Source: Pandoraea terrae (lineage in GTDB: Bacteria > Pseudomonadota > Gammaproteobacteria > Burkholderiales > Burkholderiaceae). From it: a stretch of 64,000 nt of DNA. The notes beneath the pieces are model-generated. The model worked only from the letters and a program-made list of their open reading frames with translations, was not told the DNA's origin and made no database searches. The position numbers were made by a program, and so were the translations under genes. Positions 1 to 8,689 of the stretch are shown here, piece after piece. How positions within the stretch are numbered: position 1 is the first letter of the stretch; each line of letters starts with the position of its first letter. Location of the stretch: contig NZ_CABPRZ010000012.1 of the NCBI RefSeq assembly GCF_902459695.1, positions 62,001 through 126,000 on the forward strand, read 5' to 3'.

Positions 1-2
1 AA

Positions 3-740
3 CGTGACCGTCAACCGACCATCACCGTGCGCTCGGACGTGCGCAACGGCGCGCAGGGCATCGATGTCACGAGTGCGATCGACAAGCAGATCCAGCCGAT
101 TCGCGACACGCTGCCGGTCGGCTACCGCGTCCAGATCGGCGGGTCGGTCGAGGAAAGTGCCAAGGGCCAGTCGTCGATCATGGCACAGATGCCGATCATG
201 ATCATCGCGGTGCTGACCTTATTGATGCTCCAGTTGCAAAGCCTCGCCCGGGTGATGATGGTCGTGCTGACGGCGCCGCTCGGCATGATCGGCGTGGTCT
301 TGACGCTACTGCTGTTCGGCAAGCCGTTCGGCTTCGTCGCGATGCTCGGCGTGATCGCCATGTTCGGGATCATCATGCGAAATTCGGTGATTCTCGTCGA
401 TCAGATCGAGCAGGACATCCGCGCCGGCCAGCCGCGTTTCGATGCGATCGTGGGGGCGACGGTGCGCCGATTCCGGCCGATCGTGCTGACGGCGGCCGCC
501 GCCGTGCTCGCGCTGATTCCGCTGTTGCGCAGCAACTTCTTCGGACCGATGGCGACCGCCCTGATGGGCGGCATCACCAGCGCCACGATCCTGACCCTGT
601 TCTATCTGCCCGCGCTGTACGCGGTATCGTTTCGCGTGAAGCATCACGAACGCGAAGGACATACGCCGCCCGGCAACGATCCGGCCGGGACCACCGGCGC
701 CCCCGGGGGTGCTGCGCCAGCCAACGGAGGTGCGCAATGA
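3..740 (+). CDS. RND efflux pump inner-membrane subunit, C-terminal part (cut by window start)
   Basis: This is the last 245 residues of a resistance-nodulation-division (AcrB/HAE1-like) proton antiporter; the rest lies left of the window. The end of a periplasmic porter domain is followed by the closing transmembrane block, including the stretch PLGMIGVVLTLLLFGKPFGF, the conserved GIIMRNSVILVDQIE segment and the RRFRPIVLTA motif that precedes the last membrane helices. The cytoplasmic tail is Gly/Pro-rich. Its stop codon overlaps the start of the NodT-type outer membrane factor (ATGA), so the two are translationally coupled and a membrane fusion gene probably lies just upstream. Substrate cannot be read from the sequence. 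Confidence 0.93.
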   Translation, partial: RDRQPTITVRSDVRNGAQGIDVTSAIDKQIQPIRDTLPVGYRVQIGGSVEESAKGQSSIMAQMPIMIIAVLTLLMLQLQSLARVMMVVLTAPLGMIGVVLTLLLFGKPFGFVAMLGVIAMFGIIMRNSVILVDQIEQDIRAGQPRFDAIVGATVRRFRPIVLTAAAAVLALIPLLRSNFFGPMATALMGGITSATILTLFYLPALYAVSFRVKHHEREGHTPPGNDPAGTTGAPGGAAPANGGAQ

Positions 741-2266
741 GAGCCGGCTCGACACTGAATCGGCGCCGTGTACGTCCGGCCTCGCGCGCCTTGGCAAGAA
801 CGCTCGGCCTGTCACTGCCGCTGTGGCTTGCGGCCTGCGCGTTCGCGCCGAGCAGCGACGCACCGAAAATGCCGGCGCCGGCCCACTACGGCGCCCAGGC
901 CCAGCCTGAACAGACCGTGTCCGCACAGGGGACGTCGCAACGTTTCGATGTGGGCGCAGCGCCCGTCGCCGCATGGTGGAAGGCGTATCGCTCGGATGCC
1001 CTGAATGCCCTGGTCGACGAAGGGCTGCGCAACAGTCCGTCGCTGGCGGCGGCGGACAAAAACCTGCTGGCGGCGCGCGAGCAGTTGAAGGCGCAAATCG
1101 GCGCCTCGCTGTTTCCGTCCATCGATCTCGGCGGACAGGCGACGCGCCAGCGCAATCTCGGCGTACCGACGTTCGGCCCGCCGACGGCTTTGTACAACGT
1201 GTTCGTCGGGCAGGTTCAGGCGCGCTATGCGTTCGATCTGTTCGGCGCGGCACGCTATGCGGATACGGCGCTCGCGGCGCAGGTCGACCAGCAGGCACGT
1301 CAGTTCGATGCGGCGCGCCAGGCACTCGCCGCCAATATCGTGACGGGCGCCATCGCCGCGTCGGCGCTGCATGCGCAGATCGTGGCGACGGAGCGGCTTG
1401 TGACGCTCGCCGAGACCGACGCTCGCGAGACCGAGCGGCGCGCGGTACTCGGCTCGGCCTCGCGCAGCGATGCCCTGTTGGCGCGACAGAACGCCGAGTC
1501 GATCGCCGGGTCGCTGCCCGCGATGCGGGCGCAGTGGTCGTCAACGCGCCATGCACTGGCCGTGCTGCTGGGCCGCACGCCCGACCAGGCACCGGACGAT
1601 CTCGCTTTCGACACCCTCGCCGTTCCCGCATCGGTGCCGGTCGTCGTGCCCTCGACACTGCTGGCTTCGCGCCCCGACATCCAGGCGGCCGATCTGGCCT
1701 TGAAGGGCGCGGCGGCGGAGGTCGGGGCGGCGACGGCGCAGCTGTTCCCGAGCTTGTCGCTCACGGCGTCGATGGGTAAAGGCGGCTTCAACTGGACAAC
1801 GGTGATGTCGAATGCGGGCTCGTTGTGGAGCGTCGGCGCGGCGATCACGCAGCCGCTTTTCCACGGCGGGGCATTGCTCGCCCAGCGGCGATCGGCCAAG
1901 GCGGCGTATGATGCAGCCGTCGAGCAATACAAGCAGACGGTGCTGACGGCATTCAAGAACGTCGCCGACACGCTGTCGTCGCTCGAGCAGGACAATGCCG
2001 CGCTCGCGCACGCCGATGCGGCCAGCCAGGCCGCGCTGGGCGTGTTCCGGGACGCCGATGCGCGCGTGCGCCACGGCGCCCTGCCGCCGTCAGCGGCGCG
2101 CGGACGCGAACAGCAGTACCTCAACGCGCATTTGAGCACGCTGCGCGCGGCGGGCTCGCGCCTGTCCGACACCGCGTTGCTGTTCTACGCAATGGGCGTG
2201 CCGCCTGCGGAGCCGCAAACGGCAAGCGAGTCACCAGCGGGGGCGAATGTTGCGCCGTCACCTTGA
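737..2266 (+). CDS. NodT/OprM-family outer membrane efflux lipoprotein
   Basis: A 509-residue outer membrane factor that should form the trimeric exit duct of the tripartite RND pump encoded just upstream. The N-terminus is a lipoprotein signal with a lipobox LAAC, putting the lipidated cysteine near residue 34. Two repeats of the OEP fold follow (LNALVDEGLRNSPSLAAADKNL in the first half; LLASRPDIQAADLALKGAAAEVGAATAQLFPSL-type segment in the second), as in OprM and NodT. The start overlaps the upstream stop by 4 bases. The tail beyond about residue 490 is low complexity. Family assignment is firm; the exported compounds are unknown. Confidence 0.93.
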   Translation: MRAGSTLNRRRVRPASRALARTLGLSLPLWLAACAFAPSSDAPKMPAPAHYGAQAQPEQTVSAQGTSQRFDVGAAPVAAWWKAYRSDALNALVDEGLRNSPSLAAADKNLLAAREQLKAQIGASLFPSIDLGGQATRQRNLGVPTFGPPTALYNVFVGQVQARYAFDLFGAARYADTALAAQVDQQARQFDAARQALAANIVTGAIAASALHAQIVATERLVTLAETDARETERRAVLGSASRSDALLARQNAESIAGSLPAMRAQWSSTRHALAVLLGRTPDQAPDDLAFDTLAVPASVPVVVPSTLLASRPDIQAADLALKGAAAEVGAATAQLFPSLSLTASMGKGGFNWTTVMSNAGSLWSVGAAITQPLFHGGALLAQRRSAKAAYDAAVEQYKQTVLTAFKNVADTLSSLEQDNAALAHADAASQAALGVFRDADARVRHGALPPSAARGREQQYLNAHLSTLRAAGSRLSDTALLFYAMGVPPAEPQTASESPAGANVAPSP

Positions 2267-2279
2267 GTAAGCAAATGTC

Positions 2280-2984
2280 ATGCGGCCCGGCGCACTGCGC
2301 CGGCCGCTGACTCGGGAATGGGTTGTGAAGAAAACGGATATCGAGGCGCCCGTCACGCGTGGCCGCCGCCCCAAACATATGCCGGAAGGCCGCACGGCGT
2401 TGCTCGACGCCGCGCTGAAAGTGTTCGCCCAACGGGGTTATGCCGGCGCGGACCTGCGCAGCATTGCGCGTGACGCCAAGGTCGATGCGAGCCTCGTGCG
2501 CGTGCATTTCGGGTCGAAGGAAAATCTCTGGCGCGCCTGCGTCGACATGCTCCAGGCCAGTTTGACCGAAGCCGCGGCGCGGCTCTCGGCTGTCGCCGGC
2601 GATACGGCGCTACCGGTCGTCGACCGCCTCAAGGCGGCCATCGGCGCCACCGCCGAATATACGGTGCAGCACCCCGAGCATCGCGAGTTCATCAAACAGC
2701 ACGCGGCCGAGATGGGCGAGCGTGCCGAGATCGTCAGCCGGCAGCTCGTCAAGCCGATTTTCGACAGCATGGAACCGCTCATCGCAGAAGGCATTCGTGC
2801 CGGCGTGATTCGCGCGGAACATCCGGCGTTATATTTCTGTCTGCTGGTGAACGCACTGCACCCGCCCCCCGGCTGCGACGCGTTGATGAGTGTGCTGGCG
2901 CCGGAAATCGGCGGTCCCGAAAAATTCATGCCGGCGCTGCTGCAGCATGTCACGACGATCTTCGTAAACGGCCAGGACAACTAG
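2280..2984 (+). CDS. TetR/AcrR-family transcriptional regulator
   Basis: A 234-residue TetR-type repressor with an N-terminal helix-turn-helix (about residues 38-85: ALKVFAQRGYAGADLRSIAR then VDASLVRVHFGSKENLWRAC) and a helical ligand-binding C-terminal domain. It lies 13 bases after the outer membrane factor and in the same direction, so it is probably the local regulator of the efflux operon, in the manner of AcrR. The start is uncertain: a GTG at 2325 would remove 15 residues that do not resemble the family. The effector is unknown. Confidence 0.88.
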   Translation: MRPGALRRPLTREWVVKKTDIEAPVTRGRRPKHMPEGRTALLDAALKVFAQRGYAGADLRSIARDAKVDASLVRVHFGSKENLWRACVDMLQASLTEAAARLSAVAGDTALPVVDRLKAAIGATAEYTVQHPEHREFIKQHAAEMGERAEIVSRQLVKPIFDSMEPLIAEGIRAGVIRAEHPALYFCLLVNALHPPPGCDALMSVLAPEIGGPEKFMPALLQHVTTIFVNGQDN

Positions 2985-2988
2985 GGCC

Positions 2989-3903
2989 TCAGATGTGCGC
3001 CAGTAGCAGACGCAACAGCGCCGCGCCTTCGCGGCCCTTGGCGGAGTCGGCCCACAGCCGGTCGATCATGGCGCCATACATTGTCACGGCATCCGGCGAG
3101 GTCGTAATCGTGGCGATGCCGTTTCGCAGGTTCGGCAGTTCGCCCAGACGAAACGGCGAGACGGCGACGTACGTCTGTTCGGCGGCTTCGAAGATCTGAA
3201 AGGTTTCGTTCGGCACGTGGTCGCTGACAATGCCGATCTGCACACCCAGCGTATCCGTTTCAAGAAACTCGACGATGCGCGCTACCTCGTCGCGCGCAGC
3301 CTGCCGACGCGACGCCTGCACTTCAGGCGGCAATCCGAGGCGGCCGACAAGGCCGTGATGCAGGAACTGCTCGATCTGCCGCAAGCCAATCAGGCTCGTG
3401 ACGTTCGGCCGCATGCGCGAGAACGCCTGTTTGCGTTCCTGCAATATGCCGAGCACACGATCAATGGTCTGGGTCCAGTCCGCGTCCGCCAGTTGCGAGG
3501 GGATGCTCTCTTCGAGCATTTCGCGCAACCAACTATCGTAGGCGTCAGACGTCAGCAGGAACGAGATCGGGTCGAAATGCGCCACGATGCGCCCGGAACG
3601 GCTTTCGAGCTGCCGCATGCGCTCGAAATAGCTGACGGCCGAGTTGTGATACTCCACTTCCACGCCGAGCAGGTTGGCCAACGACACGTTGAACAGCGCG
3701 GCCAGGCGCTCAAGCGTATCGATCTTGACGATCTCGCCGCGCTCGAGGTTGTAGATCGCCGCACGCGAGATGGCGAGGCGCTCGGCCACGTCCTCGCTAC
3801 GCAGCGCCGCCGCCATGCGATAGGCGCGCAGCCGCTCTCCGATGCTGCGGAAATTGAAGCGCGCGCCGCGTGGCGCATTCGAATTCGTCGCGAGCTGGTT
3901 CAA
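2989..3903 (-). CDS. XRE-type helix-turn-helix regulator with an unassigned C-terminal domain
   Basis: A Cro/C1-type helix-turn-helix covers roughly residues 15-75 (IGERLRAYRMAAALRSEDVA, then LAISRAAIYNLERGEIVKID). It is followed by about 225 residues I cannot assign to a known family. I place the start at TTG 3903 and not at the more distant upstream candidate, because a TATAAT -10 box lies only 28-33 bases upstream and a run of eight G directly before the TTG can serve as ribosome binding site; a longer protein would begin upstream of that promoter. This gives 304 residues. The gene is divergent from cydAB and is a candidate regulator of the oxidase, which is inference from position only. 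Confidence 0.82.
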   Translation of the reverse strand: MNQLATNSNAPRGARFNFRSIGERLRAYRMAAALRSEDVAERLAISRAAIYNLERGEIVKIDTLERLAALFNVSLANLLGVEVEYHNSAVSYFERMRQLESRSGRIVAHFDPISFLLTSDAYDSWLREMLEESIPSQLADADWTQTIDRVLGILQERKQAFSRMRPNVTSLIGLRQIEQFLHHGLVGRLGLPPEVQASRRQAARDEVARIVEFLETDTLGVQIGIVSDHVPNETFQIFEAAEQTYVAVSPFRLGELPNLRNGIATITTSPDAVTMYGAMIDRLWADSAKGREGAALLRLLLAHI

Positions 3904-4219
3904 TTCGCCCCCCCCAGGTTCAGTGGGCGAATTATACCGGCGGCATCTGTGAATCACGGCGCCGTCCGACCATCGGCCGTGCCGCGGCATTTCGCCGCAA
4001 GCGCATCTCGTCTGCGGTTGACGCAGATCGAGGCGGAGTGCAGACAGGTCAACGACTTGCAGTGTTTGGCCGCGTATCGCCATCGTCTGCCCGCGCGTGC
4101 CTGCGACCTTTCGTCACCTGCCATACGAGGTCACCAGCGTCTACGCTCCAACATGCGGGCACATCCCGGACATTGGCTTTCCCCTTGCCATGACGGCGTA
4201 CCCGGCGCCCCAACACATC
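3904..4219. other. Divergent intergenic region, XRE regulator / cydA
   Basis: This 316-base gap holds the XRE gene's -10 box and the G8 tract (C8 on the plus strand at 3908-3915). No convincing sigma-70 promoter for cydA and no clear dyad was seen. The cydA start could lie as far upstream as the ATG at 4190. Confidence 0.6.
3931..3936 (-). promoter_or_regulatory. -10 box (TATAAT) of the XRE-type regulator gene
   Basis: A consensus TATAAT is read on the minus strand about 28 bases before the TTG start codon. No good -35 hexamer is visible 16-18 bases upstream. The predicted transcript would have a leader of only about 20 bases that contains the G8 run. Confidence 0.5.
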
Positions 4220-5629
4220 ATGGAAACTTCATTGAAAGCCCTCGACCTGGCGCGAATCCAGTTCGCGTTCACGGTCTCGTTCCACATTGTCTTCCCCGCC
4301 CTGTCAATCGGCCTCGCCAGCTTTCTGGCCGTGCTGGAAGGGGCCTGGCTCAAAACAGGCAAACAGCACTACAAGGACCTGTTCCACTTCTGGTCGAAGA
4401 TTTTCGCCGTCGCCTTCGGCATGGGTGTCGTCTCCGGCGTCGTGATGGCGTACGAGTTCGGCACCAACTGGTCCGGGTTTTCGAGCTTCGCGGGGCCGGT
4501 CACCGGGCCGTTGCTCGCCTACGAGGTCATGACCGCGTTCTTTCTTGAAGCCGGCTTTCTGGGCATCATGCTGTTCGGCTGGCATCGCGTGAGCGCGCGC
4601 GCGCACTTCGGCGCGACCTTGATGGTGGCCGTGGGCACCCTGATCTCGACGTTCTGGATTCTCGCGTCGAACAGCTGGATGCAAACGCCGCAGGGCTTCG
4701 AGATCGCCGACGGACGGGTGGTGCCGGTGTCATGGTGGGCGATCATCTTCAATCCGTCATTTCCATACCGTCTCGCCCACATGGCGATCGCGGCGTTCAT
4801 CGTCGCAGGACTGGTGGTCGCCGGCACGGGCGCGTGGCATCTGCTGCGCGGGCGCCGCGATCCGGCCGTCAAGACCATGTTCTCGATGGCAATGTGGCTG
4901 CTGCTGATCCTGGCCCCCGTGCAGGCGTTCGTCGGCGATCTTCACGGCCTGAACACGCGCGAACATCAGCCGGCAAAACTCGCCGCCATCGAAGGCATCT
5001 GGGACACCGAGAAAGGCGGCACAGCGCTGAACCTCTTCGGCATCCCCGACATGGAAGCCGAGACCACGCGTTACGCATTGAAGATCCCGCGTTTGGGAAG
5101 CTTGATCCTCACGCATAGCTGGGATGGCGAGATTCGCGGTCTCAAGTCGTTTCCGAAGGAAGACCGGCCGAATTCGCTGATCGTGTTCTGGAGTTTTCGC
5201 GTGATGGCGGGTCTCGGCATGCTGACGATCGCGTTCGCCGCCATCGGCGCGTGGCTGCGCAAACGCGGACGTCTGTTCGATTCGCGCCCGTTTGCGCGCG
5301 CGATGGTCTGGATGGCGCCGACCGGCTTTCTCTCGCTGCTCGCCGGCTGGGTCACGACCGAAGCCGGCCGCCAGCCGTGGGTCGTGTACGGCGTGATGCG
5401 CACGGCGCAAGCGGTCTCGCCGCTGCACGAACAGCAGGTCGAAGTCACGCTGCTCGTATTGGTGCTTGCCTACACGCTGGTCTTCGGCACCGGCATCTAT
5501 TACCTGCTGAAACTCATGCGCACCGGTCCGGCGCATCCCGACGGCCACGACACCGCGCGCCACAAGCGGCAGCAGCAAACCGCCCGCCGGCCGATGTCGG
5601 CCGCCGACGACACGATCGAGGCCGTATGA
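4220..5629 (+). CDS. cydA: Cytochrome bd-type quinol oxidase subunit I (cyanide-insensitive CIO type)
   Basis: Subunit I of a bd-type terminal oxidase, which oxidises quinol at the periplasmic side and reduces oxygen to water at haems b558, b595 and d. The protein starts with LDLARIQFAFTVSFHIVFPA, the usual first helix with the axial haem histidine. It carries PYRLAHM (second haem ligand region) and the GRQPWVVYG motif. The Q-loop (VGDLHGLNTREHQPAK onward) lacks the long insertion of E. coli CydA, which is typical of the CioA subclass. The ATG at 4220 gives 469 residues, the usual length; ATG 4190 would add ten atypical residues. No strong ribosome binding site is seen at either. cydB follows after 54 bases. 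Confidence 0.94.
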   Translation: METSLKALDLARIQFAFTVSFHIVFPALSIGLASFLAVLEGAWLKTGKQHYKDLFHFWSKIFAVAFGMGVVSGVVMAYEFGTNWSGFSSFAGPVTGPLLAYEVMTAFFLEAGFLGIMLFGWHRVSARAHFGATLMVAVGTLISTFWILASNSWMQTPQGFEIADGRVVPVSWWAIIFNPSFPYRLAHMAIAAFIVAGLVVAGTGAWHLLRGRRDPAVKTMFSMAMWLLLILAPVQAFVGDLHGLNTREHQPAKLAAIEGIWDTEKGGTALNLFGIPDMEAETTRYALKIPRLGSLILTHSWDGEIRGLKSFPKEDRPNSLIVFWSFRVMAGLGMLTIAFAAIGAWLRKRGRLFDSRPFARAMVWMAPTGFLSLLAGWVTTEAGRQPWVVYGVMRTAQAVSPLHEQQVEVTLLVLVLAYTLVFGTGIYYLLKLMRTGPAHPDGHDTARHKRQQQTARRPMSAADDTIEAV

Positions 5630-5683
5630 AGACGCATACACCGGTCGCCACCTTCCCCCCGGCACGCTTGGACGAGGCTTGAA

Positions 5684-6682
5684 ATGGATGTAACACTGGC
5701 ATGGGCCGCGATCATCGCGCTGGGCCTTTTCATGTATGTCGTACTCGACGGCTTCGACCTCGGTATCGGCATTCTCTTTCCATTTTTCCCCGACGAACGC
5801 GAGCGCGACGTGATGATGAACACGGTCGCCCCCGTCTGGGACGGCAACGAGACCTGGCTCGTGCTGGGCGGCGCGGGACTCTTCGCGGCGTTTCCGCTGG
5901 TCTATGCGACGGTCCTCTCTGCCCTGTACCTGCCATTGATGTTGATGCTCGTCTGCCTGATTTTTCGCGGGGTGTCGTTCGAGATCCGCGCGAAAGCGAA
6001 CCGCACGCGTCCATGGTGGGATCTGGCGTTCATCGGCGGGTCGGCCGGCGCAACATTCTTTCAAGGCGTCGCGTTGGGCGCCTACCTGTCAGGCATTGAC
6101 GTGCAGCACGGCCGCTTCGCCGGCGATCCCTTCGGCTGGCTGACGGCCTTCAATCTGTTCACCGGCCTCGGCCTGCTGGTCACCTACGCCTTGCTCGGCG
6201 CGTGCTGGCTGATTGCGAAGACGCAAGGCGACCTGCAGCGTCGGATCTACCGGCTCGCCTGGCCGTTGACGCTCGTGCTGCTGGGCGTGATGGCTGTGGT
6301 CAGCCTGTGGACGCCGCTGCTCGATTCGTCGATCGCCGATCGCTGGTTCAGCCGTCCGCTGTTTTACCGCTTCCTGCCGGTACCGCTGCTGGTGATCGGC
6401 CTGACGTTCGGGATGCACCGCGCGATTCTCGCCGGGCATGAACGCTCGCCGTTCGTGATCGCGCTGCTGCTCGTCTTCCTCGGCTACACGGGCCTGCTCA
6501 TCAGTCTGTGGCCGTACGCGATCCTGCCCGGCGTCACATTGTGGGAGGCCGCCGCACCGCGCCCGAGCCAGGTGTTCACCCTGTGGGGCGCGGCCATCAT
6601 CCTGCCGATCATTCTCGTCTACACGACGCTCGGCTACTGGGTCTTTCGAGGCAAGGTGACACACGATGCGCATTATCATTAA
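5684..6682 (+). CDS. cydB: Cytochrome bd-type quinol oxidase subunit II
   Basis: Subunit II of the bd oxidase, which stabilises the haem-bearing subunit I in the inner membrane. It is 332 residues long with eight or nine predicted membrane helices. It opens with the family signature LDGFDLGIGILFPFF and contains WDGNETWLVLGGAGLFAAFP, typical of CydB/CioB. A GAGG ribosome binding site precedes the ATG. It forms an operon with cydA. No cydX-like small subunit was recognised in the 11 bases before the convergent downstream gene, in keeping with the CIO-type enzyme. Confidence 0.95.
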   Translation: MDVTLAWAAIIALGLFMYVVLDGFDLGIGILFPFFPDERERDVMMNTVAPVWDGNETWLVLGGAGLFAAFPLVYATVLSALYLPLMLMLVCLIFRGVSFEIRAKANRTRPWWDLAFIGGSAGATFFQGVALGAYLSGIDVQHGRFAGDPFGWLTAFNLFTGLGLLVTYALLGACWLIAKTQGDLQRRIYRLAWPLTLVLLGVMAVVSLWTPLLDSSIADRWFSRPLFYRFLPVPLLVIGLTFGMHRAILAGHERSPFVIALLLVFLGYTGLLISLWPYAILPGVTLWEAAAPRPSQVFTLWGAAIILPIILVYTTLGYWVFRGKVTHDAHYH

Positions 6683-6693
6683 CGCTGTGCCGC

Positions 6694-7167
6694 TTACAGT
6701 GATAACGGCACCGCGCTCGTGCATTTGATTTCGTCGAGGCAAACGCTCGAATTGACGCCGCTCACCCCGGGGATCCGCATCAGGGTATCGAGCAGGAAAT
6801 CCGAAAGGGCCTTCAGATCGCGCGCCACGACCTTCAGCACGTAGTCGATATTGCCGGTCACGGAGAAGCACTCCTGAATCTGGGCTAATTCTGATACGAG
6901 CGACTTGAATTTCTCCAGGTCGCGGATATGCCCGCGCTCCATCGTCACCTGGATGAAGGCGACGACGTTCAGGCCGAGCGCCTGCGCGTCGAGGCGCGTC
7001 TCATACGCCTTGATGACGCCCATTTCTTCCAGGCGACGATGCCGCCGCAACGTCTGGGCCGGTGACAGCTTGATGGCCTCCGCCAACTCCAGGTTCGACA
7101 CCCGTCCGTTGGCCTGCAAGACCCCCAAAAGCCGTAGGTCGATACGGTCCATCTCGATCGTATGCAT
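6694..7167 (-). CDS. Lrp/AsnC-family transcriptional regulator
   Basis: A 157-residue feast/famine regulator. The N-terminal winged helix (DRIDLRLLGVLQANGRVSNL, LSPAQTLRRHRRLEEMGVIK) is followed by the effector-binding RAM domain (GLNVVAFIQVTME through VTGNIDYVLKVVARDLKALS). GGAG lies a few bases before the start. The gene is divergent from hppD and next to aromatic amino acid uptake and transamination genes. It is therefore a good candidate for the tyrosine/phenylalanine-responsive regulator of hppD; that role is inferred from position. Confidence 0.9.
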   Translation of the reverse strand: MHTIEMDRIDLRLLGVLQANGRVSNLELAEAIKLSPAQTLRRHRRLEEMGVIKAYETRLDAQALGLNVVAFIQVTMERGHIRDLEKFKSLVSELAQIQECFSVTGNIDYVLKVVARDLKALSDFLLDTLMRIPGVSGVNSSVCLDEIKCTSAVPLSL

Positions 7168-7477
7168 TTATATTTCTCCATTGGCCGCTTGCTGGAAATT
7201 TTAACGCACATTCTAGGGTTTGCCTGTGGGCCTTATGAAATCCTATTTTGCGAGGACAAATTTACACTGGCGCCATAACAGATGCGTTCACGTACGATGC
7301 GTGCCGACAAATTCCGTAGCGACGTGTAACACTGCGCCGCTGCGGCCAGGCCGCTGATCGTGCGGGGATCACCGAGAAATTTTATTTCCCGACGCGCCGG
7401 AATGCGCGGGGCGGGAAATACCGATCCAGCGTTTGACGTCCAATAGCCGCTCCTTCCTCACATCCGCAAATACGAAC
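7168..7477. other. Divergent intergenic region, Lrp-type regulator / hppD
   Basis: About 310 bases, locally richer in A+T than the genes around it (7195-7290). It should hold both promoters and the Lrp-type sites, which are degenerate. I could not pick a convincing -35/-10 pair or a clear dyad. A TAGAAT hexamer on the minus strand near 7210-7215 is a possible -10 box for the regulator. Confidence 0.45.
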
Positions 7478-8551
7478 ATGGCCGATTTGTTTGAAAATCC
7501 GATGCAACTGATGGGCTTCGAATTCGTCGAATTCGCTTCGCCCACGCCGAATGTGCTTGAACCGTTGTTCGAGAAGATGGGCTTCCAGCTTGTTGCGCGG
7601 CACCGCTCGAAAGATGTCGTGCTGTATCGTCAGAACGACATCAATTTCATTGTCAACCGCGAGCCCCACAGCCAGGCCGCCTACTTTGCCGCCGAACACG
7701 GCCCGAGCGCCTGCGGCATGGCGTTCCGTGTGAAGGATTCGCACAAGGCCTACGCCCGCGCGCTTGCCCTGGGCGCCCAGCCCGTCGAGATTGCCACCGG
7801 CCCGATGGAGCTGCGCCTGCCGGCCATCAAGGGCATCGGCGGCGCGCCGCTGTACCTGATCGACCGCTTTGAAGACGGTAAATCGATCTATGACATCGAC
7901 TTCGAATTCATCGAAGGCGTCGACCGCCGCCCGGCCGGTGTCGGTCTCAAGCTGGTCGACCACCTGACGCACAACGTCTACCGCGGCCGCATGGCCTACT
8001 GGGCGAATTTCTACGAAAAGCTGTTCAACTTCCGCGAAATCCGTTATTTCGACATCCAAGGCGAGTACACGGGCCTGACCTCGAAAGCGATGACCGCCCC
8101 CGATGGTAAAATCCGCATTCCGTTGAACGAGGAATCGTCAAAGGGCAGCGGCCAGATCGAGGAATTCCTGATGGCCTTCAACGGCGAAGGCATCCAGCAC
8201 ATCGCGTTCCTGACGGACAATCTGCTCGAAGTCATCGACAAGCTGCAAATGGCCGGCGTGGAACTCATGACGGCGCCCAACGAGTACTACTATCAAGGGC
8301 TCGAAAAGCGTCTGCCGGGCCACGGTCAGCCGGTCGCCGAACTTCAGGCGCGCGGGATCCTGGTCGACGGCACGACCGAAGGCGGCAAGCCACGCCTGCT
8401 GCTGCAAATTTTCTCGAAGACCCTGCTCGGCCCGGTGTTCTTCGAGTTCATCCAGCGCAAGGGCGACGACGGGTTCGGTGAAGGCAACTTCAAGGCCCTG
8501 TTCGAATCGCTCGAACGCGATCAGATCGAGCGCGGCACGCTCAAGGTCTGA
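7478..8551 (+). CDS. hppD: 4-hydroxyphenylpyruvate dioxygenase
   Basis: A non-haem Fe(II) dioxygenase that converts 4-hydroxyphenylpyruvate to homogentisate in tyrosine breakdown (EC 1.13.11.27). Both VOC-fold halves are present in 357 residues. The three iron ligands are visible: His162 in LVDHLTHNV, His241 in [10 protein letters not shown] and Glu323 in [19 protein letters not shown]. The ATG at 7478 ([11 protein letters not shown]) matches the family start; an upstream TTG at 7433 is in frame but unlikely. Divergent from the Lrp-type gene and followed by aroP and an aromatic aminotransferase. Homogentisate dioxygenase and fumarylacetoacetase are not in the window, so the rest of the route must lie elsewhere or the product may accumulate. 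Confidence 0.96.
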   Translation: MADLFENPMQLMGFEFVEFASPTPNVLEPLFEKMGFQLVARHRSKDVVLYRQNDINFIVNREPHSQAAYFAAEHGPSACGMAFRVKDSHKAYARALALGAQPVEIATGPMELRLPAIKGIGGAPLYLIDRFEDGKSIYDIDFEFIEGVDRRPAGVGLKLVDHLTHNVYRGRMAYWANFYEKLFNFREIRYFDIQGEYTGLTSKAMTAPDGKIRIPLNEESSKGSGQIEEFLMAFNGEGIQHIAFLTDNLLEVIDKLQMAGVELMTAPNEYYYQGLEKRLPGHGQPVAELQARGILVDGTTEGGKPRLLLQIFSKTLLGPVFFEFIQRKGDDGFGEGNFKALFESLERDQIERGTLKV

Positions 8552-8689
8552 CCCGCAATCGCATTGCCATCCATGCGCCGTCCAGCGCCACAAGCGCCGG
8601 GCGGCGGCGGCCCAACACATTCAAACGCTTACGGGCGAGAACAGAAATGTGCGCCGATTTGACTCAAAGGTAGGGGAACAGGAATAGAC

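Noticed and set aside
4097-4219. Longer N-terminus for cydA
   Set aside because: The open frame extends upstream, but the first helix of CydA begins right after ATG 4220 and the added residues do not resemble a leader.
4757-6064. A 435-codon minus-strand frame opposite cydA and cydB
   Set aside because: Both cytochrome bd subunits are certain on the plus strand; the antisense product is Arg/Glu/His-rich noise.
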